Shown: positions 1 through 9,261, numbered from the stretch's first letter. The stretch is 64,000 nucleotides of DNA from Hyphomicrobiales bacterium (GCA_900473795.1 UCMT01000012.1:62001-126000), one strand, 5' to 3'. Program-made: numbers and translations. Notes: generated by a model not told the origin, from the letters alone.

Positions 1-59
1 TGTGCCGCCTCGGGTCCAACCGGCGCTGCCGGTGCGATGGTTCCGGCGTCGATGCTCAT
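1..59 (-). CDS. tauC: Taurine/sulfonate ABC transporter permease TauC, N-terminal fragment cut by the window edge
   Basis: Only the first 19 codons are present (reading MSIDAGTIAPAAPVGPEAA), and the frame runs off the left edge. The ATG at 59-57 overlaps the stop codon of the upstream ABC ATPase in an ATGA arrangement, the usual translational coupling in tauABC and ssuABC operons. Calling it the permease rests on gene order (binding protein, ATPase, then this frame). The visible residues are an uninformative Pro/Ala-rich cytoplasmic tail. A sulfonate permease of the SsuC type would be equally consistent. Confidence 0.6.
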   Translation of the reverse strand, partial: MSIDAGTIAPAAPVGPEAA

Positions 60-850
60 GCTGCCTCCTCGCTGTCCGTGTGGATAAGGCCCGTCAGGCC
101 GTCGTGCAGCCGGCGGTATTCCGGCGAATCCTTGATTTCCTGCAGCGGTTTGCCCGCCAGCAGCTGCCGGCCGAAACCGGCGGGGATATCCGCGACGATG
201 CGGCCGGGATTGGGCGCGAGCACGACGACGCGCGTGGCAAGCAGCATGGCTTCCTCGATGCTGTGGGTGATCAGGAGCGCACCGGTGCGGCTTTCCGACC
301 AGACGTTCAGCAGGAATTGCTGCAGCCGAGCGCGGGTCAGGGCGTCGAGCGCCCCGAGCGGTTCGTCAAGCAGCAGGAAACGCGGTTCTGACGCCAGGGC
401 CCGGGCGATGCCGACGCGCTGGCGCATGCCCCCTGAGAGTTCCCAGATGTTTTTGTCGCCCGCGCTTTCCAGACCGACCTTGGCAAGCAGTTCACCGGCT
501 CGGCGGCGGCGCTCTTGCTTGGCGACCCCCCGCAGCTTGAGAGGAAAGGCGACATTGTCGCGGGCATTGAGCCAGGGGTAAAGCGCATCATCCTGGAAGA
601 CGACCGCGCGGTCGGCGCCGGGGCCGCCGATATCCTCTCCATCCACCGAGATGCGGCCGGAGGTGGGCTTCAGGAAGCCGGCGGCGAGATTGAGAAGGCT
701 GGTCTTGCCGGAGCCGGAACGGCCGATGACGGCGATGAACTCATCCGAGGCGAGATGCAGCGTGATCCCGTCGAGCACGAGGCGCGTCCTGCGGCTGTCA
801 CGGTCGACCGGGAAGGCAAGGGAAACGGATTGCAGAGACAGAACGCTCAT
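56..850 (-). CDS. tauB: ABC transporter ATPase, taurine/sulfonate type (TauB)
   Basis: This is the cytoplasmic ATPase that powers uptake of taurine or a related sulfonate or nitrate-type anion. It has Walker A GRSGSGKT (residues 43-50), the ABC signature LSGGM (about 138-142), Walker B LLLDEP (about 159-164) and a switch His in LLITHS. The 264-residue length matches the TauB/SsuB/NrtD family. The ATG at 850 is chosen over an in-frame GTG three bases upstream because an AAGG motif lies 7 bases before it. It lies 27 bp after the binding-protein gene and overlaps the permease start, so the three form one operon read leftwards. TauB is favoured over SsuB because the partner binding protein is TauA-like; the substrate is inferred. 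Confidence 0.85.
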   Translation of the reverse strand: MSVLSLQSVSLAFPVDRDSRRTRLVLDGITLHLASDEFIAVIGRSGSGKTSLLNLAAGFLKPTSGRISVDGEDIGGPGADRAVVFQDDALYPWLNARDNVAFPLKLRGVAKQERRRRAGELLAKVGLESAGDKNIWELSGGMRQRVGIARALASEPRFLLLDEPLGALDALTRARLQQFLLNVWSESRTGALLITHSIEEAMLLATRVVVLAPNPGRIVADIPAGFGRQLLAGKPLQEIKDSPEYRRLHDGLTGLIHTDSEEAA

Positions 851-877
851 CACGGCACCTTGATTTGAAATGCTGGG

Positions 878-1888
878 TTAAAGGCCCGCCTTGGCGGCTT
901 CGACCACCCAACGCGAGGAGACGTAAGGCGTATAATCCGACAGCACGGCGGAAATCTTGCCCTGCTCGAGCAGGAAGGCCGACGTCTCGGCAACGGCCTT
1001 GACCGTGCCGCCGCCCAGAAGACCGGCACCCGCCTGCTCCTCGAGCGTCGGGAAATAATAGCCCTTCAGCAGCGCCGGAACGTCCTCGGTCTTTGCACCC
1101 GTGAGCTTGGCGATTTTCTCGGCTTCCGGCGAGGTGGCGTTCCAGCTCTCCGGATTGCCGCGATAGGACGCATAAGCCTTGCCGGTGACCTGAACGAAGC
1201 CGGTGACGATCTCCGGATGCTGTTCGGCAAACGTCTTGCTGACGATCCAGGCGTCGAAGGTCGGGCCGCCCCAGGCGGCGACATCCGCCGAGGTGGCGAG
1301 GACGCTGCCGGACTTCTTCAGTTCGGCCAGGACCGGATCCCAGACATAGGCGCCGTCGATATCGCCGCGCTCCCAGGCTGCCGCAATTTCCGGCGGCCGC
1401 AGGTTGAGGATCTCGACCGATTTCGGATCGACCTTCCAGTGCTTCAGTGCCGTCAGCAGGCTGTAATGGGCGGTGGAGACGAAGGGCGTGGCGATCTTCT
1501 TGCCGACGAGGCCTTCCGGTTTGTCGATGCCCTTGACGGCGAGGGCTTCGGCCTCGGAAATCAGGCCGACGACGAAAATCGTCTCGATCGGAATTTCGCG
1601 GCTGGCGGCGGCGGCCAGCGGCGACGAGCCGACATAGCCGATGTCGAGCGAGCCGGAAGCGATCGCGGTGATCACGTCGGCGCCGCTGTCGAATTTCTGC
1701 CAGTTGATCTTGGCGCCCGTCACCTTTTCATAGGTGCCATCGGCCTGCGGAACGCGCGACGGCTCGACGATCGGCTGATAGCCGATATTGACCGAGACAT
1801 CGGCGGCGTAGGAGGAATTGCTGTGCGTTGCAAAGGCGAGAACGGCCAGGGCGGCGGTTCCCAGAAGGTGGCGGCGGTTGATTGTCAT
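878..1888 (-). CDS. tauA: Periplasmic taurine/sulfonate-binding protein (TauA)
   Basis: This 336-residue solute-binding protein delivers a sulfonate to the TauBC transporter. A twin-arginine-like start (MTINRRHLLG) leads into a hydrophobic stretch ending in a likely SYA-AD cleavage site. The mature protein shows the family features NIGYQPIVEPSRV, WQKFDSGADVITAIASGSLDIGYVGSSP and LRPPEIAAAWERGDIDGAYVWDP. The ATG at 1888 is preferred over a start eight codons upstream because GAGAGGG sits just before it and the signal peptide then begins normally. It is the first gene of the operon. The neighbouring divergent flavin monooxygenase and MetNIQ genes suggest organosulfur scavenging. Confidence 0.85.
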   Translation of the reverse strand: MTINRRHLLGTAALAVLAFATHSNSSYAADVSVNIGYQPIVEPSRVPQADGTYEKVTGAKINWQKFDSGADVITAIASGSLDIGYVGSSPLAAAASREIPIETIFVVGLISEAEALAVKGIDKPEGLVGKKIATPFVSTAHYSLLTALKHWKVDPKSVEILNLRPPEIAAAWERGDIDGAYVWDPVLAELKKSGSVLATSADVAAWGGPTFDAWIVSKTFAEQHPEIVTGFVQVTGKAYASYRGNPESWNATSPEAEKIAKLTGAKTEDVPALLKGYYFPTLEEQAGAGLLGGGTVKAVAETSAFLLEQGKISAVLSDYTPYVSSRWVVEAAKAGL

Positions 1889-2100
1889 GTCCCTCTCCCG
1901 GCAATGGTTCAAATGGGCATTCCGCGGATCGGAAGCCGATGGAATGTTCTTTAATCATTGTAAAATTCATAGAATTTATAGAGATAAAAAATTCCTGAAT
2001 TCGGCATAGTTTCGTAACCGGATTCTAAAATGCAGAGAGACTTGGGGACGTTTCACGGGAACGCAGAAATCGAGCCTGCGCGAGGAAAGGGTACGACCGG
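1889..2100. promoter_or_regulatory. Divergent intergenic region between tauA and the flavin monooxygenase gene
   Basis: This 212-bp gap must hold the promoters of both divergent sulfur genes. The stretch 1950-1995 is strongly AT-rich against a GC-rich background, and GAATTT (1972-1977) is mirrored by AAATTC (1989-1994). Sulfur-limitation regulators of the CysB/Cbl/LysR kind bind such AT-rich sites, but I cannot match a defined consensus. The exact -35 and -10 elements are not assigned. Confidence 0.4.
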
Positions 2101-3462
2101 ATGAAGATGATGCAGATCTACGCCTTCGACATGAATTGCGTCGGGCATATCAACCACGGTCTCTGGACGCATCCGCGCGACCAGTCGGTGCGGTATACCG
2201 ATCTCGATTACTGGACGGACCTGGCCATGACGGCAGAGCGCGGCAAGTTGGACGGGCTGTTTTTGGCGGACATCGTCGGGGTCTACGACGTCTATGAGGC
2301 AAGCGCGGCGACGGCGATCGAAACCGGCGCGCAAATCCCGGTCAACGACCCGCTCATGCCGATTTCCGCAATGGCCCTCGTCACCAGGAGCCTGGGCTTC
2401 GGCGTCACCGTCAACACGACCTATGAACCGCCGTTCCTTCTGGCGCGGCGGCTGTCGACGCTGGATCATCTGACCAAGGGACGGATCGGCTGGAACATCG
2501 TCACCGGCTATCTCGACAGCGCTGCCCGCAGCATGGGGCTGGAGCGCCAGCCGGACCACGATGCGCGCTACGACACGGCGGAGGAGTATCTCGACGTGCT
2601 CTACAAGCTTTGGGAGGGCAGCTGGGACGACGACGCGGTGCTGCGCGACAGGCAGGCCGGCGTCTTCGCCGATCCGTCCAAGGTGCGGGCGGTACGGCAC
2701 GAGGGCCGCCGTTACAGGATGGAGGGCATCCATCTCAGCGAGCCCTCGCCGCAGCGCACGCCGCTGCTGTTTCAGGCCGGCGCCTCGGCACGCGGGCAGG
2801 ATTTTGCCGGGAAACATGCGGAATGCATTTTCATTGCCAGTGCGACGCCGCAGGCCGCGAGGCCAATCGTCGATGGCCTGCGCCGGAAGGCACGCGATTT
2901 CGGCCGGGGCGACGACGCCTTGCGCATTCTCAACCTGCTCACCGTTGTCGTCGGCCGGACGGAGAAGGAAGCGCGGGACAAGCTGGAAGACTATCGGCGC
3001 CACGCGAGCGTCAAGGCGTCGCTGGCGCATTATTCCAGCTCCATCGGCATCGATCTTTCGAAATACGGCATGGACGAGCCGATCGCCGAAATGACGACCA
3101 ATGCCAACCAGTCGGCTTTGGCGGCCATTACCCGGCAGGCGGCAAAGCCGGTGACGCTGCGCGCGATCATCGACCAGATGGTGCTTGGCAGCCGGATGAA
3201 ACCGGTCGTCGGCTCAGCCGAGCAGATTGCCGATCACCTGCAGAAATGGATAGAAGAGGCCGGGATCGACGGCTTCAACCTGGCGCGCACGGTTGCGCCC
3301 GAAAGCCTGCGAGATTTCGTCGATCTGGTGGTGCCGGTGCTGCAGGAGCGCGGGCTGTTCAAGGCGGACTATGCGCAAGGGCCGCTGCGCCAGAAACTGT
3401 TCGGCGGCGAAAGCGGCAGGCTTCCCGCCGCGCATCCCGCCGCCGCTTTTCGCAAGACTTAG
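2101..3462 (+). CDS. FMN-dependent monooxygenase, NtaA/SnaA/DszA family
   Basis: This 453-residue protein is a two-component flavin monooxygenase of the bacterial luciferase superfamily. Such enzymes use FMNH2 from a separate reductase to oxidise sulfur- or nitrogen-containing substrates (DszA cleaves dibenzothiophene sulfone, NtaA nitrilotriacetate). Family features are the start MQIYAFDMNCVGHINHGLW, DGLFLADIVGVYDVY, the RIGWNIVTGYLDSAARSMG motif, HDARYDTAEEYLDVLYKLW and LLFQAGASARGQDFA. Three closely spaced start codons (2101, 2107, 2110) are possible; 2101 is used. It is divergent from tauA and convergent with metI, ending 4 bp from it. The context of taurine and MetNIQ-type transporters points to an organosulfur substrate; which one cannot be told. 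No flavin reductase gene is adjacent. Confidence 0.8.
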   Translation: MKMMQIYAFDMNCVGHINHGLWTHPRDQSVRYTDLDYWTDLAMTAERGKLDGLFLADIVGVYDVYEASAATAIETGAQIPVNDPLMPISAMALVTRSLGFGVTVNTTYEPPFLLARRLSTLDHLTKGRIGWNIVTGYLDSAARSMGLERQPDHDARYDTAEEYLDVLYKLWEGSWDDDAVLRDRQAGVFADPSKVRAVRHEGRRYRMEGIHLSEPSPQRTPLLFQAGASARGQDFAGKHAECIFIASATPQAARPIVDGLRRKARDFGRGDDALRILNLLTVVVGRTEKEARDKLEDYRRHASVKASLAHYSSSIGIDLSKYGMDEPIAEMTTNANQSALAAITRQAAKPVTLRAIIDQMVLGSRMKPVVGSAEQIADHLQKWIEEAGIDGFNLARTVAPESLRDFVDLVVPVLQERGLFKADYAQGPLRQKLFGGESGRLPAAHPAAAFRKT

Positions 3463-3466
3463 CCGG

Positions 3467-4120
3467 CTATCTGTGATCGAGTTTTGCGACCAGCCGGTCG
3501 CCGAGCCACTGGATGCCGCAGACGAGAATGATGAGCACGATCACCACGGCGATCATCACCGTCGTCTCGAAGCGCTGGTAACCGTAGCGGATGGCAAGAT
3601 CGCCGAGGCCGCCGGCACCGATCGCGCCGGCCATGGCGGAGGCGCCGACCAGCGTCACCAGCGTCACCGTGAAGCCCGCGACGATGCCCGGCAGCGCTTC
3701 GGGCACCAGCACCTCGCGGATGATCGTCCAGCGGTTGCCACCCATGGCCCGGACGGCGTCGATCAGCCCGCGATCGACTTCCCGAAGCGATACTTCGGCG
3801 ATGCGCGCATAGTACGGTGTCGCCGCGATGGCAAGCGGCACGATCGCCGCCCAGGTGCCGAGCGCAGTGCCGACGATCAGCCGCGTCAGCGGAATCAGCG
3901 CCACCAGCAGGATGATGAAGGGCACGGAACGGAAGCCGTTGACGATGGCGCCGAGAACGCCGTTCAGCCACAGGTTTTCGGCGATACCGCCGCGGCTGGT
4001 GGCAACGAGGGCAAGACCCAGCGGCAGCCCGGCAAGGAGCGAGATGAGGCCGGAAGCGGCAGTCATCAGCATCGTTTCCCACAGCGAGCGAAACAGAAGC
4101 TCAAGCATGATCGGGGTCAT
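3467..4120 (-). CDS. metI: D-methionine-type ABC transporter permease (MetI)
   Basis: This 217-residue inner-membrane permease of the MetNIQ importer has about five or six hydrophobic segments. The binding-protein-dependent permease EAA loop is in the centre, around AAIVPLAIAATPYYARIAEVS and GLIDAVRAMGGNRWTIIREV. The ATG at 4120 is chosen because GGAGGT lies 8 bases upstream; an earlier TTG and a later ATG (4108) lack this. The start overlaps the end of metN by 20 bp. In this context the transporter may carry methionine or another sulfur compound, since MetNIQ homologues beside sulfur monooxygenases are often of unknown specificity. Confidence 0.9.
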   Translation of the reverse strand: MTPIMLELLFRSLWETMLMTAASGLISLLAGLPLGLALVATSRGGIAENLWLNGVLGAIVNGFRSVPFIILLVALIPLTRLIVGTALGTWAAIVPLAIAATPYYARIAEVSLREVDRGLIDAVRAMGGNRWTIIREVLVPEALPGIVAGFTVTLVTLVGASAMAGAIGAGGLGDLAIRYGYQRFETTVMIAVVIVLIILVCGIQWLGDRLVAKLDHR

Positions 4121-5186
4121 AACCAAGCACCTCCACCCGCGCGCCGCGGGCTTTCAGAAATTGCTGAACCTTTTCCGGCAGCGCTGCGTCGCGCGTGGGA
4201 ACGGCGATGAAGAACCGCGCCACCGGCTGGTCCTGAATATGGTCGATGCCACCATGGACGAGGCAGAAGGATTGCGGCAGCGCCTGCGACAGATCGGCGA
4301 ACAGGGCGCCCTGCGCCGCAGACCCGGCCATGTCGATGCTGAGGATTTGCGCGGCGCCGGATTTCGGCGACAGGCGCGCGGCGATATGTTCAGGCAATTG
4401 CGGGCGGCTGCCGCTGAGCAGGCTTTGGGTGATCGCCGCCTGCGGATCGGCGAAGACGGACCAGACCTGTCCCTCCTCGACGTTGCGGCCGGCGTCGATG
4501 ACGGCGACGCGATCGGCGATGCCGCGCACGACCTCCATCTCGTGGGTGATGAGAAGAATCGTCAGGCCAAGCTTGCTGTTGATATCCTTCAGGAGCGCCA
4601 GGATCGACCGCGTCGTTTCCGGGTCGAGCGCCGAGGTGGCTTCGTCGGACAGAAGCAGTGCCGGCCGGGCGGCAAGCGCCCGGGCGATACCGACGCGCTG
4701 TTTCTGGCCGCCGGAGAGCGAGGACGGATAGGCCCGGGCCTTGTCGGAGAGGCCGACGAGCTCCAGCAGTTCCCCGGCGCGCTTCAGCCGCTCCGTCTTG
4801 CCGGCGCCCTCGATCTTCAATGGAAGCGCCACATTTTCCGCGACGGTCTTGGCGGAGAGCAGGTTGAAATGCTGGAAGATCATGCCGATGCGGCGGCGCA
4901 GCGGCTGCAGTTCCTTTTCCGACAGACCGGTGATCCTGCGGCCTTCGATATGGATGTCGCCGCTATCGACCTGCTCGAGGCCGTTCAGGCAGCGGATCAG
5001 CGTCGATTTGCCGGCACCACTGCGGCCGATGATGCCGAGGATTTCGCCCTTGCGGACGGTGAGCGAGATGCCGTCCAGCGCCGGTGTGGCACCGAACCGG
5101 CGCTTCACATCGGTCAGCCGAACGATCTCTTCGGCGGCCTCGTCCGGAGGCGCCGTGATCGCCGAGGCGGGAACAAAAGAATCCAT
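4101..5186 (-). CDS. metN: Methionine-type ABC transporter ATPase (MetN)
   Basis: This 361-residue ATPase subunit has Walker A GRSGAGKST (residues 54-62), signature LSGGQKQRVGIARAL, Walker B LLLSDEATSALDPETT and the switch LLITHEMEVV. The roughly 100 C-terminal residues after the ATPase core fit the NIL domain, which binds methionine and inhibits transport in MetN proteins. GGAAGGA precedes the ATG. Gene order metQ-metN-metI on the minus strand, with metN and metI overlapping, makes one operon. Confidence 0.92.
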   Translation of the reverse strand: MDSFVPASAITAPPDEAAEEIVRLTDVKRRFGATPALDGISLTVRKGEILGIIGRSGAGKSTLIRCLNGLEQVDSGDIHIEGRRITGLSEKELQPLRRRIGMIFQHFNLLSAKTVAENVALPLKIEGAGKTERLKRAGELLELVGLSDKARAYPSSLSGGQKQRVGIARALAARPALLLSDEATSALDPETTRSILALLKDINSKLGLTILLITHEMEVVRGIADRVAVIDAGRNVEEGQVWSVFADPQAAITQSLLSGSRPQLPEHIAARLSPKSGAAQILSIDMAGSAAQGALFADLSQALPQSFCLVHGGIDHIQDQPVARFFIAVPTRDAALPEKVQQFLKARGARVEVLGYDPDHA

Positions 5187-5295
5187 GCCTTGTCCTTCCT
5201 GTTTTCAACGCCCGTTTTTTCAACGTCCAAGGCGGCCCTGGCAGACAATGCCAGAGCCGCCCGATGTGGCGTTCAATTCGATGCGCAGCCGCCGA

Positions 5296-6129
5296 TCAAT
5301 AGGCGCTGATGCCGGTGCCCTTGTAGACCCGGTCAAACTCCGCCTTGACCGTTTCGTTCTGGTAGGAGGAGACGAGCGTCTTTACCCAGGCTTCGTTTTC
5401 GTTGCCCTGTTTCACAGCGATGAAGTTGCGGTAGGGATTGTCGTCCACCGGTTCCTGGGCGATGCGATCTTCCGGCGAAAGGCCGCTCTTCAGCGCCCAG
5501 TCGGTGTTGACGACGGCGGCATCGAGATCCTCGATCGCACGACCGACGACGCCGGCATCAAGCTCCTTGATTTCGACCTTCTTCGGATTTTCGACGATGT
5601 CGGCGATCGTCGCCAGGATGCCGGTGCCGTCCTTGAGCTTGATGACGCCCTCGTTCTGCAGCACCCGCAGAGCCCGGCCCTCATTGGACGGATCATTCGG
5701 GACGCCGATCACGGCGCCTTCCGGCAGCTCGGCGACGGTCTTGTATTTCTTGGTGTAAAGGCCGATCGGCCAGACGCCGGTATAGCCGACATTGACGATG
5801 TGATAGCCGTGCTGCTTGATCTGGTTGTCGAGATACGGCTGATGCTGGAAGGCATTGGCATCGACCTCGCCGCGCTCCAGCGCCTCGTTCGGCTGGGTAT
5901 AATCGTTGAAAACAACCGTTTCGATGGTCAGGCCCTGCGTGGCGGCTTCGGCGGTGACGACGCGCCAGACGTCCTCGTCTTCGCCGCTGATGATGCCGAC
6001 CTTGATCGACTTGTCCTCGGCAAAGCTTGCGGACGGCGCGGCAAGGCCGGCGATGGCAGCCGCGGAAACGGCAAGAGCGGTCAGCGCCGCACGACGCGAG
6101 AGGGTGTGAAAGATGGTCTTTTTCGTCAT
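5296..6129 (-). CDS. metQ: Methionine-type ABC transporter substrate-binding protein (MetQ/NlpA family)
   Basis: This 277-residue exported binding protein has an N-terminal signal peptide (positively charged MTKKTIFHTLSRR, then an Ala-rich core, cleavage near ASFA-ED). No lipobox cysteine is present, so it is probably soluble in the periplasm. NlpA-family landmarks include the VGIISGEDEDVW start of the mature domain, FNDYTQPNEALERGEVDANAFQHQPYLD and GVPNDPSNEGRALRVLQ. It lies first in the metQNI operon, 109 bp before metN. The ligand is inferred from family and may be a different sulfur compound. Confidence 0.9.
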   Translation of the reverse strand: MTKKTIFHTLSRRAALTALAVSAAAIAGLAAPSASFAEDKSIKVGIISGEDEDVWRVVTAEAATQGLTIETVVFNDYTQPNEALERGEVDANAFQHQPYLDNQIKQHGYHIVNVGYTGVWPIGLYTKKYKTVAELPEGAVIGVPNDPSNEGRALRVLQNEGVIKLKDGTGILATIADIVENPKKVEIKELDAGVVGRAIEDLDAAVVNTDWALKSGLSPEDRIAQEPVDDNPYRNFIAVKQGNENEAWVKTLVSSYQNETVKAEFDRVYKGTGISAY

Positions 6130-6403
6130 TGTTTATCCCGTCCTGTCAAAAGAGGCATAGCCCCGGAACAGGACGGTTATCGCAAAAACGACGATCGCCA
6201 GCGAAGGACGAACACCTCTTCTCGCGTGACGAGCAGGAATACTCTTGCAACGGTCCACGGGTTTCCGGACAGAATTTCTACTAAAAGAATAGATTATTAT
6301 TTATTGCCGATTTTCGTTGTTGCCGCGCGTCGCGACGTTGTTTCTTTCGACAGAAAGTCTCATCTGAAGATGACTATCTCTGGCACGTGTGAAAGGGCAG
6401 GAC
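6130..6403. promoter_or_regulatory. Divergent intergenic region between metQ and the OsmC-family gene
   Basis: This 274-bp gap separates divergent genes. The stretch 6275-6305 is strongly AT-rich, like the tauA upstream region, and is the likely promoter or operator zone for metQ. I looked for the SAM-II riboswitch pattern used by alphaproteobacterial methionine genes and could not recognise it by eye. Confidence 0.35.
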
Positions 6404-6832
6404 ATGACGGAGTTGAAGATGCGATCCCGGCCGACAGGTGCAACGGCGGTTCTCGGCCGGACCGGCTTTCCGCACATCACATCGGCGACAAAGGGCGAGA
6501 TCGACATCGTCACGGGCCCGTCGCAGCCGGGCTTCAATCCGCTCGATCTGCTTTACGCGTCGCTGTCCGCCTGCCTGACGATGAGCGCCCGCATCGCGGC
6601 AAGCCAGATGGGCGTTCTCGACAGGGTGACGGAAATCAGCGCGGAAGTGACCGGCGAGAAGGCGACGGAAGGACTTTCGCGGGTGCAGACATTCAACATC
6701 CTCTTCACGATCAGAGGCGACATCGATGACGAGACGCGCAACGCGATCGCACGGGCGGCGGAAGACGAGATCTGCACCGTCAGCAACACGATCCGTGGCA
6801 ATCCGGATTTTTCGACGACGGTTTCCGGCTAG
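6404..6832 (+). CDS. OsmC family protein
   Basis: This 142-residue protein belongs to the OsmC/Ohr fold, thiol peroxidases that use two cysteines to reduce organic hydroperoxides. Both are visible: the first in LSACLTMSARIAA on the central helix, the second in EDEICTVSNTI, the YhfA/OsmC-like arrangement. The ATG at 6404 is preferred over an upstream in-frame start because AGG lies just before it and the shorter protein matches family length. It is divergent from the sulfur operon; OsmC-like proteins commonly accompany sulfur-assimilation genes, so a redox role there is plausible. The substrate is unknown. Confidence 0.8.
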   Translation: MTELKMRSRPTGATAVLGRTGFPHITSATKGEIDIVTGPSQPGFNPLDLLYASLSACLTMSARIAASQMGVLDRVTEISAEVTGEKATEGLSRVQTFNILFTIRGDIDDETRNAIARAAEDEICTVSNTIRGNPDFSTTVSG

Positions 6833-6906
6833 CCTCTGAACACCCGCCCATTGGCAAGGCGCGCGTGTTTGACTATGGATGCGGCCGAGCAATTCTGGAG
6901 TATGTC

Positions 6907-8214
6907 ATGAAAATCACGATGATCGGCGCCGGTTATGTCGGGCTTGTCTCTGGCGTCTGTTTTGCCGATTTCGGCCATGAGGTGGTTTGCATCGACAAGG
7001 ACGCAAGCAAGATCGACGCGCTCAGGGCCGGGCGCATTCCGATCTTCGAGCCGGGCCTGGAACAGCTGGTTGCCGACAACGTCAAGGACGGGCGTCTGAG
7101 CTTCAGCACCGACCTGGCAACAAGCGTCTCGCAGAGCGACGTGATCTTCATTGCGGTCGGCACGCCCTCGCGGCGCGGCGACGGCCATGCCGACCTTTCC
7201 TATGTCTACGATGCCGCCCGCGAGATCTCCGCCCATGTGACCGGCTTCACCGTCATCGTCACCAAATCGACGGTTCCGGTCGGCACCGGCGACGAGGTGG
7301 AGCGGATCATGCGCGAGGCCAATCCGGATGCCGACATCGCGGTCGTCTCCAATCCGGAATTCCTGCGCGAAGGTGCCGCGATCGACGATTTCAAGCGGCC
7401 CGACCGCATCGTCATCGGCCTCAACGACGAGCGGGCCCGCGGCGTCATGACCGAGGTCTACCGGCCGCTCTATCTCAACCAGGCACCGCTGCTGTTTACC
7501 ACGCGGCGCACGTCCGAACTGATCAAATATGCCGGCAACGCCTTCCTCGCCATGAAGATCACCTTCATCAACGAAATGGCCGACCTGTGCGAAAAGGTCG
7601 GCGCCAATGTCCAGGAGGTCGCCCGCGGCATCGGCCTCGATGGCCGCATCGGCGCGAAGTTCCTGCATGCCGGGCCCGGCTATGGCGGCTCCTGCTTCCC
7701 GAAGGACACGCTGGCGCTTGTCAAGACGGCGCAGGACCACGACAGCCCGGTGCGGCTGATCGAAACCACCGTTGCCGTCAACGACAACCGCAAGCGCGCC
7801 ATGGGCCGCAAGGTGATCGCCGCGGCGGGCGGCGAGGTGCGCGGCAAGAAGATCGCGGTGCTCGGCCTCACCTTCAAGCCCAACACCGACGACATGCGCG
7901 ACAGCCCGGCGATCGCCATCATCCAGGCGCTGACCGATGGCGGCGCCATCGTCACCGGCTATGATCCGGAGGGCATGGAGAATGCGAAGCATGTCATCGA
8001 CGGCATCGCCTATGCCGACAGCCCCTACAAGGCCGCCGAAGACGCCGATGCGCTCGTCATCGTCACCGAATGGAACGAGTTCCGCGCGCTCAACCTCGAC
8101 CGATTGCGGTCGTCGATGAAAAACCCCGTGCTTGTCGATCTCAGGAACATCTACCACCGCGACGAAGTCACCAAGCACGGATTCAGCTATACGAGCATCG
8201 GCCGGCCGGAATAA
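6907..8214 (+). CDS. rkpK: UDP-glucose 6-dehydrogenase
   Basis: This 435-residue enzyme oxidises UDP-glucose to UDP-glucuronate with two NAD+, supplying uronic acid for surface polysaccharides. The N-terminal Rossmann motif is GAGYVGLVSG (residues 7-16). The catalytic cysteine is C263 in GYGGSCFPKDT, and the C-terminal domain has GLTFKPNTDDMRDSPA. The start at 6907 follows GGAG at a good distance and places the Rossmann strand at the terminus as in all homologues. With the next gene (UDP-glucuronate epimerase) it forms the rkpK-lpsL pair known from Sinorhizobium, which supports the symbol. Confidence 0.93.
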   Translation: MKITMIGAGYVGLVSGVCFADFGHEVVCIDKDASKIDALRAGRIPIFEPGLEQLVADNVKDGRLSFSTDLATSVSQSDVIFIAVGTPSRRGDGHADLSYVYDAAREISAHVTGFTVIVTKSTVPVGTGDEVERIMREANPDADIAVVSNPEFLREGAAIDDFKRPDRIVIGLNDERARGVMTEVYRPLYLNQAPLLFTTRRTSELIKYAGNAFLAMKITFINEMADLCEKVGANVQEVARGIGLDGRIGAKFLHAGPGYGGSCFPKDTLALVKTAQDHDSPVRLIETTVAVNDNRKRAMGRKVIAAAGGEVRGKKIAVLGLTFKPNTDDMRDSPAIAIIQALTDGGAIVTGYDPEGMENAKHVIDGIAYADSPYKAAEDADALVIVTEWNEFRALNLDRLRSSMKNPVLVDLRNIYHRDEVTKHGFSYTSIGRPE

Positions 8215-8256
8215 GGGCGGCACCTCGATCGATTGCAGGGAAGGCAAGGAGCCGGT

Positions 8257-9261
8257 ATGCGCTATCTGATCACAGGAACGGCAGGTTTCATCGGGTTTCA
8301 TCTCGCCAAGCGGCTGCTCGATGACGGCCATTTCGTCACCGGCTTCGACGGCATGACCCCCTATTACGACGTCCGTTTGAAGGAACGGCGCCACGCCATC
8401 CTTGCGCGCTCGAACGGCTTCCGGCCGGTGATCGGCATGCTGGAGGACAAGGCCGCATTGGAGCAGGCGGCCGAGATCGGCGAACCGGACGTCATTGTCC
8501 ACCTCGCGGCACAGGCGGGCGTGCGCTACAGCCTGGAAAACCCGAAGGCCTATGTCGATTCCAATCTCACCGGATCCTGGAACATCCTTGAACTGGCGAA
8601 GGCGGTACGGCCCAGGCACCTGCTGCTGGCCTCCACCTCCTCGATCTACGGCGCCAACGAGAAAATTCCGTTTGCCGAGACCGACCGGGCCGATGAGCCG
8701 ATGACGCTCTATGCCGCCACGAAGAAATCGGCCGAACTGATGGCCCATAGCTATGCCCATCTCTATCAGCTGCCGACGACCGCGTTTCGCTTCTTCACGG
8801 TCTACGGACCCTGGGGGCGTCCGGACATGGCGCTGTTCAAATTCGTCGACAGCATCCTTCACGACCGGCCGATCGATATCTATGGCGAAGGCCGCATGAG
8901 CCGTGACTTCACCTATATCGACGACCTCGTCGAAGGCATCGTCAGGCTGATGGGCGTCGTGCCGGCGGAGGAAAATCGCATCGACGACATCGATACGCTG
9001 TCACGTCACGCGCCGTTCCGGGTCGTCAATATCGGCGGCGGGCAGCCGGTGGAACTGATGCGCTTCGTTGAAACAGTCGAGGCTGCGGTTGGCCGCCCGG
9101 CGATCCGCAAGATGCTGCCGATGCAGCAGGGTGACGTGCCGCGAACCTTTGCCGCGCCGGACCTTCTGAACGCACTGACGGGCTTCACGCCGTCCATATC
9201 GGTGGAGGAAGGCGTGAAGCGCTTCGTCGACTGGTATCGCGCCGAGATGGCTGGCGCCTGA
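8257..9261 (+). CDS. lpsL: UDP-glucuronate 4-epimerase (LpsL type)
   Basis: This 334-residue short-chain dehydrogenase/epimerase converts UDP-glucuronate to UDP-galacturonate for LPS and capsule. It shows the Rossmann motif [10 protein letters not shown] near residue 6, STSSIYG (catalytic Ser/Thr), Y152xxxK156 in [10 protein letters not shown], and the substrate-loop motif [15 protein letters not shown] typical of uronate epimerases. AAGGAG precedes the ATG. It follows rkpK by 42 bp in the same direction, so the product of rkpK is its substrate. Confidence 0.92.
   Translation: MRYLITGTAGFIGFHLAKRLLDDGHFVTGFDGMTPYYDVRLKERRHAILARSNGFRPVIGMLEDKAALEQAAEIGEPDVIVHLAAQAGVRYSLENPKAYVDSNLTGSWNILELAKAVRPRHLLLASTSSIYGANEKIPFAETDRADEPMTLYAATKKSAELMAHSYAHLYQLPTTAFRFFTVYGPWGRPDMALFKFVDSILHDRPIDIYGEGRMSRDFTYIDDLVEGIVRLMGVVPAEENRIDDIDTLSRHAPFRVVNIGGGQPVELMRFVETVEAAVGRPAIRKMLPMQQGDVPRTFAAPDLLNALTGFTPSISVEEGVKRFVDWYRAEMAGA

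Noticed and set aside
6130..6403. SAM-II riboswitch before metQ
   Set aside because: The expected pseudoknot pattern could not be found by eye; a covariance-model search would settle it.
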